Source: a virus. From it: a stretch of DNA of 46,147 nt. The stretch spans positions 1-46,147 of the IMG/VR virus record IMGVR_UViG_3300031226_000003. One strand, written 5' to 3'. The notes beneath the pieces are model-generated. The model saw only the letters and a list, made by a program, of their open reading frames with translations, was not told where the DNA came from and searched no databases. The translations under genes were made by a program, and so were the position numbers. Of the stretch, positions 1 to 6,074 are shown piece after piece (within the stretch, counting starts at the first letter, position 1; every line of letters starts with the position of its first letter).

Positions 1-49
1 ACTCGCCTTCCACGAGTATGCTGTGTGGTATGAATATGCTGGTTGCCAT
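1..49 (-). CDS. 5' end of an early gene, cut by the window edge (variant copy)
   Basis: On the minus strand an ATG at 49-47 opens a frame reading MATSIFIPHSILVEGE before running off the left edge. It is preceded by an AAGGGG Shine-Dalgarno site and by a strong sigma70 promoter. The same peptide, without its ATG, begins the partial gene at the right edge, so the gene spans the circular join. The first 20 bases here differ from the right-hand copy mainly at third codon positions, and one residue changes (G versus S). Function is unknown. The promoter is certain to be well placed; whether this is a variant allele or a second paralogue cannot be decided here. Confidence 0.6.
   Translation of the reverse strand, partial: MATSIFIPHSILVEGE
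21..46. repeat. Terminal overlap, left copy
   Basis: These 26 bases are identical to the last 26 bases of the window. They mark a circular assembly overlap or a short terminal redundancy. Identity stops abruptly at position 20, where the two copies differ at 8 of the 20 adjacent bases. Confidence 0.9.
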
Positions 50-91
50 GTGGCTCACCCCTTGAGTTGTCGGCGTGCTTGCCGATTATTA

Positions 92-120
92 ATTGTATCA
101 CATCTTGGGCTCGTTGTCAA
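92..120 (-). promoter_or_regulatory. Sigma70-type early promoter
   Basis: On the minus strand TTGACA (120-115) is followed after exactly 17 bases by TACAAT (97-92). It lies about 45 bases upstream of the ATG at 49. The leader contains a small CGGC/GCCG hairpin and an AAGGGG ribosome site. This is probably the main promoter for the early genes that wrap through the join to 45.9 kb and below. Confidence 0.8.
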
Positions 121-438
121 TGTGCTGAATTGCACGAGCCCGATGCGGGTCTGGTGTTGCACGTTGCCTGGAGTGCATCTCCATTTACCTGTATTGCCCT
201 GGTTGTCTCATCGCCCATCACGCGGAGAGCAGCACTCCCACATGATATATATGTTCTGGGGTGGGAGGGGGACTCCCTCTCTTTAAAAAAAAAAAAACTT
301 AATAAGAGTAGGGAACTGCAGCCCTAAACAATACAAGACTGGATATATCATTCACCCGTAATGAGTATATATCATTGGGAGATCAGACAACCAGGACAAT
401 ACAGGTAGATGGAGCGGGGCTCCAGACAACCAGAGAGC
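121..438. other. Gene-free control region
   Basis: No convincing gene was found here on either strand; the short open frames lack ribosome sites. It holds a run of 13 A (285-297), a small GGGAG/CTCCC hairpin just before it, and the palindromic element at 343-376. It lies between the terminator of the 1.3-0.5 kb block and the early promoter, so it is likely regulatory. Confidence 0.55.
343..376. promoter_or_regulatory. ATATATCATT palindromic element, copy 1
   Basis: ATATATCATT and AATGAGTATAT form an imperfect inverted repeat around a 7-base centre, with one bulged G. A third half-site (TATATATCATT, 366-376) overlaps the right arm. Related copies lie at 20327, 35245 and 43569. Palindromy and dispersal near gene borders suggest a protein-binding operator, although an RNA hairpin is also possible. 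Confidence 0.6.
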
Positions 439-468
439 AAAAAGCCCCAGGCCGGTGGGCCCAGGGCT
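439..468 (-). terminator. Rho-independent terminator
   Basis: Read on the minus strand, an 11-bp stem (468-458 with 453-443, including two G-T pairs) closes a CACC loop and is followed directly by TTTTT. It sits 22 bases beyond the stop at 491 and should end the short minus operon from 1302. Confidence 0.85.
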
Positions 469-490
469 CTCTGTCGAACGCGGTACTGGA

Positions 491-718
491 TTAGCTTAGC
501 GCGCGGAATGCTGCGAGCACTCCCTCCTTGTTGGCCCCGGCCTGGACCAGGACCACGACCGCGATAGTCCGAGCGTTCGTGCCGTTGCCCAGTCCTGCCG
601 CGATGCGAGTAATCGCGGTCATATACTGGTCATAGCGGTGCTGGGTCAAGGCCGGTTGCGCCTCGATGGCCGCGACTATGTCCTTGACCGCGTCCGTTAA
701 CTCCTGGAGAATTGCCAT
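491..718 (-). CDS. Small early protein of unknown function (75 aa)
   Basis: Not recognised. The ATG at 718 has a strong GAGGAGTGAC ribosome site and starts two bases after the stop of the microprotein at 720. The protein begins MAILQELTDAVKDIVAAI and seems mostly helical, with an alanine- and valine-rich centre. It is the last gene of the 1.3-0.5 kb minus block and is followed by a strong terminator. An upstream in-frame ATG at 778 would overlap the microprotein gene and is less likely. Confidence 0.65.
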   Translation of the reverse strand: MAILQELTDAVKDIVAAIEAQPALTQHRYDQYMTAITRIAAGLGNGTNARTIAVVVLVQAGANKEGVLAAFRALS

Positions 719-719
719 G

Positions 720-800
720 TCACTCCTCCACAATGGCGGAAAGCAGTAGCACGAAGAAAAGCATCGCGAAGCACGCAATGCCAGCGATCTCGAGTACCAT
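720..800 (-). CDS. 26-aa single-helix membrane microprotein
   Basis: An ATG at 800 follows an AGGGGTGAAAC ribosome site and encodes a 26-residue peptide that begins MVLEIAG, continues as an uninterrupted hydrophobic helix (residues 7-23) and ends VEE. Its final codons GAGGAG double as the ribosome site of the next gene, so the two are translationally linked. Function is unknown; size and topology would fit a membrane-acting or regulatory peptide. Confidence 0.55.
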   Translation of the reverse strand: MVLEIAGIACFAMLFFVLLLSAIVEE

Positions 801-831
801 GTTTCACCCCTGAAACAGTTGGAAAGGAAAA

Positions 832-851
832 GGGGGGACTCGCGTCCCCCC
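832..851 (-). terminator. Hairpin terminator or attenuator
   Basis: A perfect 8-bp stem (GGGGGGAC with GTCCCCCC) closes a 4-base loop. On the minus strand it is followed by CCTTTTCCTTT. It lies seven bases after the stop at 859, between that gene and the two small genes below it, so it may only attenuate their transcription. Confidence 0.65.
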
Positions 852-858
852 GGTGGTA

Positions 859-1302
859 TCAGAGCCCCAAGTCTTCGAGGCTCACATCGTCGGCGGACTC
901 CCGCGCGGCCGCAACGCGGGCTTCGGCCTTTTCGCGCAACTCGGACTCGTGCGCCTTGACGTAGTTCGCGACGAGTTCCTTGTAGTTTGGAACTTTCGAC
1001 TTTTTGATGCCGCGCGAAGCCAACGCGGTGTCGATCGCGAGTTTCGCTTGCGCGGCCATGTCTTGCGCGACCTTGTCGGTAGTCCGCTCGCCCGCCGCAC
1101 GAACTTCGCCCGCATACATCGAGGCGAGTTTCTTTTCAGCCATGCCTCTTGCGTCCTTGCCCGACTCGGCCGTCGCGGATGCGTGGGAGTCCATAAGGAC
1201 ATTGCGAAGGCCGATATAGACCACATGGTCAAGGACATCTTGCGGGAGCCGCTCGACGTCGACGGGAAGAGTGATACCTTTGCCTATTGCGACTTGTAGC
1301 AT
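859..1302 (-). CDS. Early protein with C-terminal LEDLGL tag (147 aa)
   Basis: Not recognised as a known family. It is alanine-, lysine- and glutamate-rich and predicted to be mainly helical, and it ends DDVSLEDLGL. The same terminal LEDLGL ends proteins at 37758, 41836 and 42544. Its second half, a helical region with GIKKSKVPNY followed by a helix ending in AARESA, weakly resembles the second half of the protein at 38429, which suggests distant paralogy (inference). The ATG at 1302 follows AACCGAAAGGCTCTA, a 15-mer found in the same place before the gene at 45864. A weak promoter candidate (TTGTCG-N17-CATAAC) lies upstream. Confidence 0.75.
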   Translation of the reverse strand: MLQVAIGKGITLPVDVERLPQDVLDHVVYIGLRNVLMDSHASATAESGKDARGMAEKKLASMYAGEVRAAGERTTDKVAQDMAAQAKLAIDTALASRGIKKSKVPNYKELVANYVKAHESELREKAEARVAAARESADDVSLEDLGL

Positions 1303-1479
1303 GACACTAGAGCCTTTCGGTTATGGGCCATCCGGCCCGTTTCGACAATGTGAGTATGCCCACCAATCAACTCGGAAGTATATACCTGATTTTGCATATC
1401 AGCCATGCGGACAACGCATAGGTCATCCGACTCTATTGTGCGTTGCACCATAACTCGGCCGCGTCCATTGTGACCCGAG

Positions 1480-1602
1480 CCCCATTGTTGCCCGACACCA
1501 CTGTCTCCCATTGGCAACAGTCCCCATTGCGCCACATGGCCGAGTCGGGTAGTGTGACATGGCCGAGTCGTGTGACACGATACCCCTTGGCCCATTGGCA
1601 AC
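1480..1602. repeat. Iterated CCCATTG boxes and tandem repeat
   Basis: CCCATTGGCAAC occurs twice (1507-1518, 1591-1602) and the shorter CCCATTG also near 1481 and 1524. Between them, ACATGGCCGAGTCG is repeated in tandem (1534-1547, 1557-1570), each copy followed by TGTGACA. Such clusters bind initiator or packaging proteins in other replicons; the role here is inferred. Confidence 0.65.
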
Positions 1603-1645
1603 TGTTGCGCGCCAGCCACTCGTTGCCCGTGGTAACTACTCGCGT

Positions 1646-1663
1646 GGGTGGGTGGGGGTGGGG
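1646..1663 (+). promoter_or_regulatory. G-quadruplex motif
   Basis: Four G tracts (GGG, GGG, GGGGG, GGGG) are separated by single T residues. One-base loops give the most stable class of parallel G-quadruplex. It lies 128 bases upstream of the terminase promoter in the repeat-rich region. Confidence 0.75.
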
Positions 1664-1732
1664 TGACCCCGCCGAGCCGGGGGCCGCTCGCGCCGGCAAG
1701 GCCCTGCGCAAATTTGCTACTGGTTTAATGCC

Positions 1733-1754
1733 ATATATACCCGCTGTATATACC
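1733..1754. promoter_or_regulatory. Tandem ATATATACC / GTATATACC sites
   Basis: ATATATACC (1733-1741) and GTATATACC (1746-1754) are direct repeats centred about 48 bases upstream of the -35 box of the terminase promoter. Similar sites overlap or flank other promoters, so an activator or repressor site for late transcription is plausible. Confidence 0.45.
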
Positions 1755-1790
1755 TTTACCCCCTGCTTGCGCCGCTGGCAACGAAAGTCC

Positions 1791-1819
1791 TTGACAGGCC
1801 TCGCGCGATGTGGTACGCT
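1791..1819 (+). promoter_or_regulatory. Sigma70-type promoter of the late operon
   Basis: TTGACA (1791-1796) and TACGCT (1814-1819) are 17 bases apart. The expected start near 1826 lies below the ATG at 1810, which rules out that codon as the start of the first gene and supports the GTG at 1846. Confidence 0.8.
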
Positions 1820-1845
1820 GGTCGGGACATAAGAGGAGAACGCGA

Positions 1846-2589
1846 GTGGTCGAGACAATAGAAATCGACCTTGGCGGGCCTCGACTGCGAGGGCGTGCGG
1901 CAAAGCCGTTGAGTGCGGTCGTTGTCAGGCCCCTCACGCCAAGCGATCTGGACAAGCTGAAAGTGGAGCGGGGGATCAAGCCTCCGGCGCTACAGCGCAT
2001 TCGTGACAACCATCACTTCCTGGCGCGATACTTAGCTCTTGGTTCATCGCCTGCTGAAGCCTCAGCGGTCACGGGTTACAGCACGGCACGGATCTCTATC
2101 CTCCTCGGAGACCCTTCGTTCCAAGAGCTTCTTTCTTTCTATAGGGACAATCGCAATCAAGGCTACCTAGACATGAAGCAGCATGCTGAGGAACGCATGC
2201 TTGCGAACATGCTCACAGCTGAGGCCAAGATTGCTGAGGCCTTTGAGGAAAGCGATCAGAGCGTAGCGGTCCTCAACCGGATTGCTACTGATCGCATGGA
2301 CAGGCTTGGGTTCGGGCCTACGAGTAAGACGCAAAGCGTCAACGTGCAGGTTGATGGCAACGCCCTTCAGGCCATGAAAGAAAGGCTCGAGAAGCACTTA
2401 GCAACAAGGGACTTGGGGGCACTTGAGTTCAAGCACCAACAGGGTGGTGACGCACTCCCTGTGAACGCTTGTGCTCCCATCCTAGACCCAGCGCCCGTCA
2501 GTACGGTTGTCCTCCAAGCTGATGCTACCGCTGGTGAAGCCAGGGTGGAGAGCCCTAGGCTGGGGGTCTCGGAAGATGACAGACGCTAA
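1846..2589 (+). CDS. terS: Terminase small subunit (putative)
   Basis: Small terminase subunits recognise phage DNA and load the large subunit for packaging. This 247-residue protein lies directly before the large subunit and overlaps it by 14 bases. Residues about 55-85 carry a helix-turn-helix-like segment (SPAEASAVTGYSTARISILL), followed by a long helical region fit for oligomerisation and a poorly ordered tail. The GTG at 1846 was chosen because it follows AGAGGAG and lies below the promoter; an earlier in-frame ATG at 1810 is upstream of the -10 box. Assignment rests on position and the HTH rather than on recognised sequence identity. Confidence 0.75.
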   Translation: MVETIEIDLGGPRLRGRAAKPLSAVVVRPLTPSDLDKLKVERGIKPPALQRIRDNHHFLARYLALGSSPAEASAVTGYSTARISILLGDPSFQELLSFYRDNRNQGYLDMKQHAEERMLANMLTAEAKIAEAFEESDQSVAVLNRIATDRMDRLGFGPTSKTQSVNVQVDGNALQAMKERLEKHLATRDLGALEFKHQQGGDALPVNACAPILDPAPVSTVVLQADATAGEARVESPRLGVSEDDRR

Positions 2590-4090
2590 CCTTCTAGGCA
2601 TCCTGGAAGATCCGCTGTTAGCCCGAGACCCCCTCGCGTTTGTACAGGCGATGTTTCCTTGGGAGAGCGACCTACTCCCAAACAAAGGGCCTGAGCTATG
2701 GCAAGCGAGTATTCTGAACAAAATCCGGCTGGGGCTGCTGACCCCAAACGAGGCTATCCGGCAAGCCATAGCATCAGGACATGGCGTAGGCAAGTCCGCG
2801 TTGGTCTCATGGATTATTATCTGGTCTATCTCAACGATGAGGGATACCCGCGGTGTGGTTACAGCCAACACCGAGACACAGTTAAAAACAAAAACGTGGG
2901 CGGAGCTGGGCAAGTGGTTCAGAATGTTTCTCGGGAAACCTCTGTTCAAACTGACAGCGACAGCGATCTTTTCAGCTATGCCGGAACACGAAAGAACCTG
3001 GCGGATTGATATGGTGCCCTGGAGCGAACGCAACACTGAAGCTTTCGCGGGCTTGCACAACCAGGGCAAACGCATTGTTGTGATCTTCGATGAGGCAAGT
3101 GCTATCCCTGACGTTATCTGGGAAACCACCGAAGGCGCACTAACAGACGAGAACACTGAAATCCTTTGGTTGGTCTGCGGAAACCCAACCCGTAACACTG
3201 GACGTTTCAAGGACTGCTTCGGCCGGTTTAGGAGCCGCTGGGAAATCACTCAAGTAGACTCCCGTCAAGTATCGTTCACGAATAGGGAGCAAATCCGTGA
3301 GTGGTCAAACGATTATGGAGAAGACTCAGACTTCGTTCGCATTAGAGTGCGAGGTGTATTCCCTCGACTTGGAACGATGCAATTTATCCCGAGTGATATC
3401 GTGGACGCAGCCACCACACGAGAGGTATCTGTACACATACATGATCCCCTGGTCGTCGGGGTTGATGTTGCTAGATTTGGTGACGACGCGTCTGTTATCT
3501 ACATCAGAAAAGGTAGAGATGGCAGGTCGATTGCTCCCATCGTTTTACGAGGGGTCGATACAATGACCCTCGCGGGAAGGGTTACTGAGGTCTATAGAGA
3601 ATATCATGCTGATGCGGTGTTCGTGGATGGCACTGGCGTTGGTGGTGGCGTAGTAGACCGGCTTCGCCAATTACAGGTTCCAATCTTTGATATCCAGTTT
3701 GGTGCAAAAGCGGATAGGGCCTTTTACCCACAAGAGGAGGCAAGCTTCCTCTACGCTAACAAGCGGGCTGAGATGTGGGGAATGATGAGGGACTGGCTCA
3801 AGGGCGGGGCCATCCCTGATGACAATCAATTAAAGCTAGATTTGATTGGGCCGCAGTATGGCTTCAACGTGCGGAACGAGATCCAGCTTGAACGCAAAGA
3901 GGACATGAAACGCCGTGGCCTTGAGTCCCCAGATTATGCGGATGCTCTCGCTCTCACGTTCGCCCTCCCAGTTATCCCGAACGCACTCGCGGGCAAAGAG
4001 GGGCCGCCCCAACCAGCTGTTCTGCACGAGTACAACCCCTTTGACTATGATCGGAAGGACTACAATCCCTTCCCAACTATCTTACACTAG
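2576..4090 (+). CDS. terL: Terminase large subunit
   Basis: This is the ATP-driven packaging motor and nuclease that cuts concatemers. The 504 residues show the ATPase part with Walker A SGHGVGKS (about residues 66-73) and Walker B VVIFDEAS (about 167-174), then an RNase H-like nuclease domain with its acidic residues in GVDVARFGDD, VFVDGTG and SPDYADALAL. The length is typical. The ATG at 2576 lies inside the end of the small subunit gene; a longer frame to 2507 would overlap far more. The next gene follows after nine bases with an AGGAGG site. Confidence 0.96.
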   Translation: MTDANLLGILEDPLLARDPLAFVQAMFPWESDLLPNKGPELWQASILNKIRLGLLTPNEAIRQAIASGHGVGKSALVSWIIIWSISTMRDTRGVVTANTETQLKTKTWAELGKWFRMFLGKPLFKLTATAIFSAMPEHERTWRIDMVPWSERNTEAFAGLHNQGKRIVVIFDEASAIPDVIWETTEGALTDENTEILWLVCGNPTRNTGRFKDCFGRFRSRWEITQVDSRQVSFTNREQIREWSNDYGEDSDFVRIRVRGVFPRLGTMQFIPSDIVDAATTREVSVHIHDPLVVGVDVARFGDDASVIYIRKGRDGRSIAPIVLRGVDTMTLAGRVTEVYREYHADAVFVDGTGVGGGVVDRLRQLQVPIFDIQFGAKADRAFYPQEEASFLYANKRAEMWGMMRDWLKGGAIPDDNQLKLDLIGPQYGFNVRNEIQLERKEDMKRRGLESPDYADALALTFALPVIPNALAGKEGPPQPAVLHEYNPFDYDRKDYNPFPTILH

Positions 4091-4099
4091 GAGGCCCTA

Positions 4100-4387
4100 A
4101 TGGGTGATCCGATAGGTGCTGTAAAGAGAATGTTCACCCCACCTGGAACTGGTGGCGTTGAAGCAGCACAACAGCAGGCGAATGCCCTGATCAATGCACC
4201 GCCTGGTTCCGCATCTCCCCTTGCACCTCCGCCGGCTCCAGCAGGTCCACCGGGACTTGCAGGCGGGTCAACCTCAGCACCTTCGGCCTCGACGTTCATA
4301 GGAACCAATCTGCCGGTTAGGCCTCCGTTTACTCCTGGGTCTGCTGGCGCGTCTTCGACACAGCGTAAGAGCCTCTTAGGCCAGTAA
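4100..4387 (+). CDS. Small Pro/Ala/Ser-rich protein (95 aa)
   Basis: Not recognised. The first 30 residues look helical (MGDPIGAVKRMFTPPG and an AQQQANAL stretch), the middle is a low-complexity proline, alanine and glycine linker, and the end is basic (STQRKSLLGQ). Short proteins of this build often lie beside podovirus terminase genes and may be minor virion proteins; that is inference. AGGAGG precedes the ATG and the stop overlaps the next ATG (TAATG). Confidence 0.75.
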   Translation: MGDPIGAVKRMFTPPGTGGVEAAQQQANALINAPPGSASPLAPPPAPAGPPGLAGGSTSAPSASTFIGTNLPVRPPFTPGSAGASSTQRKSLLGQ

Positions 4388-5427
4388 TGGCGTATGTTCC
4401 TAAAGACCCAGAGGGACCGCCAGTCGAGCAATCACCGAATGACTGGCTTGGGTCTTTTGCTGATAAGCGTTTTGGTGAGAAGGACCCAGATCACGAGGTA
4501 AAGGTTGCGGGCTTCTTTGACACTCTCGGGAGCATCTTCGGTTTAGGCTCCAAGCCCAGCGAAGCCAAACCTACACCTGAGCCGGTAGGCAAGCCAATAA
4601 CTTCTTACAAACCTGGTGCCATGAAAGAGTACACAAGCGACGCTGATGCTGAGTTCGCGAAAGCCTCTGGCTTTGGTTATGGCACTGTGCATGAGCCTTA
4701 CATCAACAATCAAGTTGCAAAGGTCTATGGCGAGATTAGAACTAAGACTGAGGGCAAGGGCAAGAACCAGAAGACCACCGACACATTCTATGCTAACACA
4801 GCCGACGGCAAGACAGTTACACAAGTTCTCAATGCTGTAAACGATCGGACTAAGTCAGTTGATATTGATTTGACTAAGCCCGAGTTCAAAGCAGTTCGTG
4901 ATCGGATTGGCCTTGCCTATACCAAAGCGGCCCTAGCCGTTGAGGCCAATCCAATAGCGAAACTTGGTTATGATCCGAAGCTTGTTATGTCCGATGTCTC
5001 TGGAGACAAGACAAACCTCAGCGGTGCTTACCGCGCTCCACTGAAGGACAAGGCAGGCAACCCTATTGAGAACACCGAAGGCATCTACGCTAACCTTACA
5101 GACCCCTCGGTGTTTGTTCATGAGAGCACTCATCGTGGGCTTAGGATGCTGGCAGAACGAAACCCTGAGGCCAGGGAGATAATGAATAAGATACCTGAAT
5201 TACCTGGCACTACAGGCCACGAAGGAATAGTTAGGTACTTGATGGTTAAGCACGCTGGCGATCCAGAGAAGATTGGCCCATCGGGGAATGAAGATAGACA
5301 GCGTAAAGAAGCCCTCGAAATGTTTGATGACAAGTTTTGGGGCAAGCAACACAGACAGAACATTGATAAGCTCATGGCGTTAGCCGCTCAGGAGGTTATG
5401 AAGAAATCACCTGGAGGACCACGATGA
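4387..5427 (+). CDS. Putative zinc metallopeptidase (HExxH) in the packaging operon
   Basis: The 346-residue protein contains H245-E-S-T-H249 within VFVHESTHRG, the zincin zinc-binding and catalytic motif. Thirty residues later H278-E279 in GHEGIVRYL offers a glutamate of the kind used as third ligand by gluzincins. The N-terminal 120 residues are flexible and charged, with a GKGKNQKTTDT stretch. Its place between terminase and portal suggests a virion or assembly protease, or an enzyme delivered into the host. No known family was recognised, and podoviruses of this type usually have no prohead protease. The motif is direct evidence; the role is inference. Confidence 0.7.
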   Translation: MAYVPKDPEGPPVEQSPNDWLGSFADKRFGEKDPDHEVKVAGFFDTLGSIFGLGSKPSEAKPTPEPVGKPITSYKPGAMKEYTSDADAEFAKASGFGYGTVHEPYINNQVAKVYGEIRTKTEGKGKNQKTTDTFYANTADGKTVTQVLNAVNDRTKSVDIDLTKPEFKAVRDRIGLAYTKAALAVEANPIAKLGYDPKLVMSDVSGDKTNLSGAYRAPLKDKAGNPIENTEGIYANLTDPSVFVHESTHRGLRMLAERNPEAREIMNKIPELPGTTGHEGIVRYLMVKHAGDPEKIGPSGNEDRQRKEALEMFDDKFWGKQHRQNIDKLMALAAQEVMKKSPGGPR

Positions 5428-5627
5428 TGCCACCTGATGAAACCAAGGAATACTCACACGGTTGTGGAAGCCCTCGCGAATGCCAGATGGCTGAGGTCAT
5501 GGCAGGCTATATCGCGCGTGCAGCCTCGAGTGGCAAGGCCGTACCCTCGGAAATTCGAGAGTATGAGGGGATCTCGAAATCGGTTGTAGGTGGACAACGA
5601 CCGAAGCAAACTAGGAGGTCACGATGA
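5424..5627 (+). CDS. Small HGCGS-motif protein 1 (67 aa)
   Basis: Not recognised. It begins MMPPDETKEYSHGCGSPREC and continues VMAGYI, so it carries the pattern YxHGCGS, C, then V-x2-GY. The two following genes carry the same pattern in full or reduced form. The ATG overlaps the preceding stop (ATGA) and the next gene overlaps its end. The two cysteines and histidine could bind metal, but this is a guess. The C-terminus is basic (PKQTRRSR). Confidence 0.7.
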   Translation: MMPPDETKEYSHGCGSPRECQMAEVMAGYIARAASSGKAVPSEIREYEGISKSVVGGQRPKQTRRSR

Positions 5628-5863
5628 CTGACATGAGTGTGAAGAAGTATCTTCACGGACAGAGCCCTAAGACCCATGATATCACTGGAGTGCAAAAGGG
5701 CTACAAGGACAGCTTCGAGAAAGAAATGAGCCAGCGCAAAGGAACTGACGACAGGTTCATTGGCGAAGTCGGGCCTGAGTCCCTTCCCAAGGACAGGAAC
5801 TTCGAGGGCATGATGGACAATCGAGAGATTGGCAAGCCCACAACCCCGAACATGGAGGAATGA
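5624..5863 (+). CDS. Small HGCGS-family protein 2, cysteines lost (79 aa)
   Basis: Not recognised. It has KKYLHGQSPKTHDITGVQKGYKD, aligned here in two parts: KKYLHGQSP and THDITGVQKGYKD. It matches its neighbours in Y-x-H-G, S and V-x-K-G-Y, but both cysteines are absent. The rest is charged and probably extended. GGAGGTCACG precedes the ATG, which overlaps the previous stop. Confidence 0.7.
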   Translation: MTDMSVKKYLHGQSPKTHDITGVQKGYKDSFEKEMSQRKGTDDRFIGEVGPESLPKDRNFEGMMDNREIGKPTTPNMEE

Positions 5864-5864
5864 G

Positions 5865-6074
5865 ATGCCTGAGGAACCCAAGTATTATCATCATGGCTGT
5901 GGCTCTAGCAGTTCTTGCAACCTCGAGGCTGTGCAGAAGGGCTACACGCAGTTGAAAACGGGCTTGGCCAATACCGCTGAAGGCGCTGGAATGCGGAGCA
6001 AGGCCGAGTTCGACACGATGCTGGCAGACGTTGAAACTCCCCGCGCGACGGGGACTAAGGGCGATCGTGAGTGA
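5865..6074 (+). CDS. Small HGCGS-motif protein 3 (69 aa)
   Basis: Not recognised. It begins MPEEPKYYHHGCGSSSSC and continues LEAVQKGYTQL, the clearest match to the motif of the two preceding genes. The ATG at 5865 follows the previous stop by one base with GGAGGAATGAG as ribosome site. Its stop lies in GTGAGTGA, which also holds the portal start, so the pair is translationally coupled. Confidence 0.7.
   Translation: MPEEPKYYHHGCGSSSSCNLEAVQKGYTQLKTGLANTAEGAGMRSKAEFDTMLADVETPRATGTKGDRE

Larger units (their letters stand above)
1303..1790. other. Large intergenic region upstream of terminase
   Basis: About 490 bases without a convincing gene separate the divergent minus block from the terminase operon. 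It contains iterated CCCATTG boxes, a tandem ACATGGCCGAGTCG repeat, a G-quadruplex motif, a CCCCG/CGGGG hairpin (1667-1682) and GTATATACC half-sites (1378-1386, 1733-1754). Position next to terminase and repeat density make it a candidate packaging site, replication origin or both; the sequence alone cannot choose. Confidence 0.6.

Noticed and set aside
285-297. Run of 13 A as part of a terminator
   Set aside because: For either strand the T run lies on the wrong side of, or too far from, the nearby GGGAG/CTCCC hairpin. It may only cause DNA bending.
853-1299. Long plus-strand frame opposite the LEDLGL gene at 859-1302
   Set aside because: It mirrors the minus-strand gene, has no ribosome site, and the minus frame is supported by the conserved tag and leader.
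1440-1602. CRISPR array
   Set aside because: Repeats are too few, unequal in length and not separated by unique spacers of constant size.
1284-1903. Open frames on both strands across the region upstream of terminase (up to about 156 codons)
   Set aside because: They overlap each other and the repeat cluster, lack ribosome sites, and encode low-complexity Thr/Gly/Arg-rich peptides typical of non-coding GC-rich DNA.
2482-3249. 255-codon minus-strand frame opposite terminase large subunit
   Set aside because: Antisense to the Walker A-containing gene; no initiation signals or recognised family.
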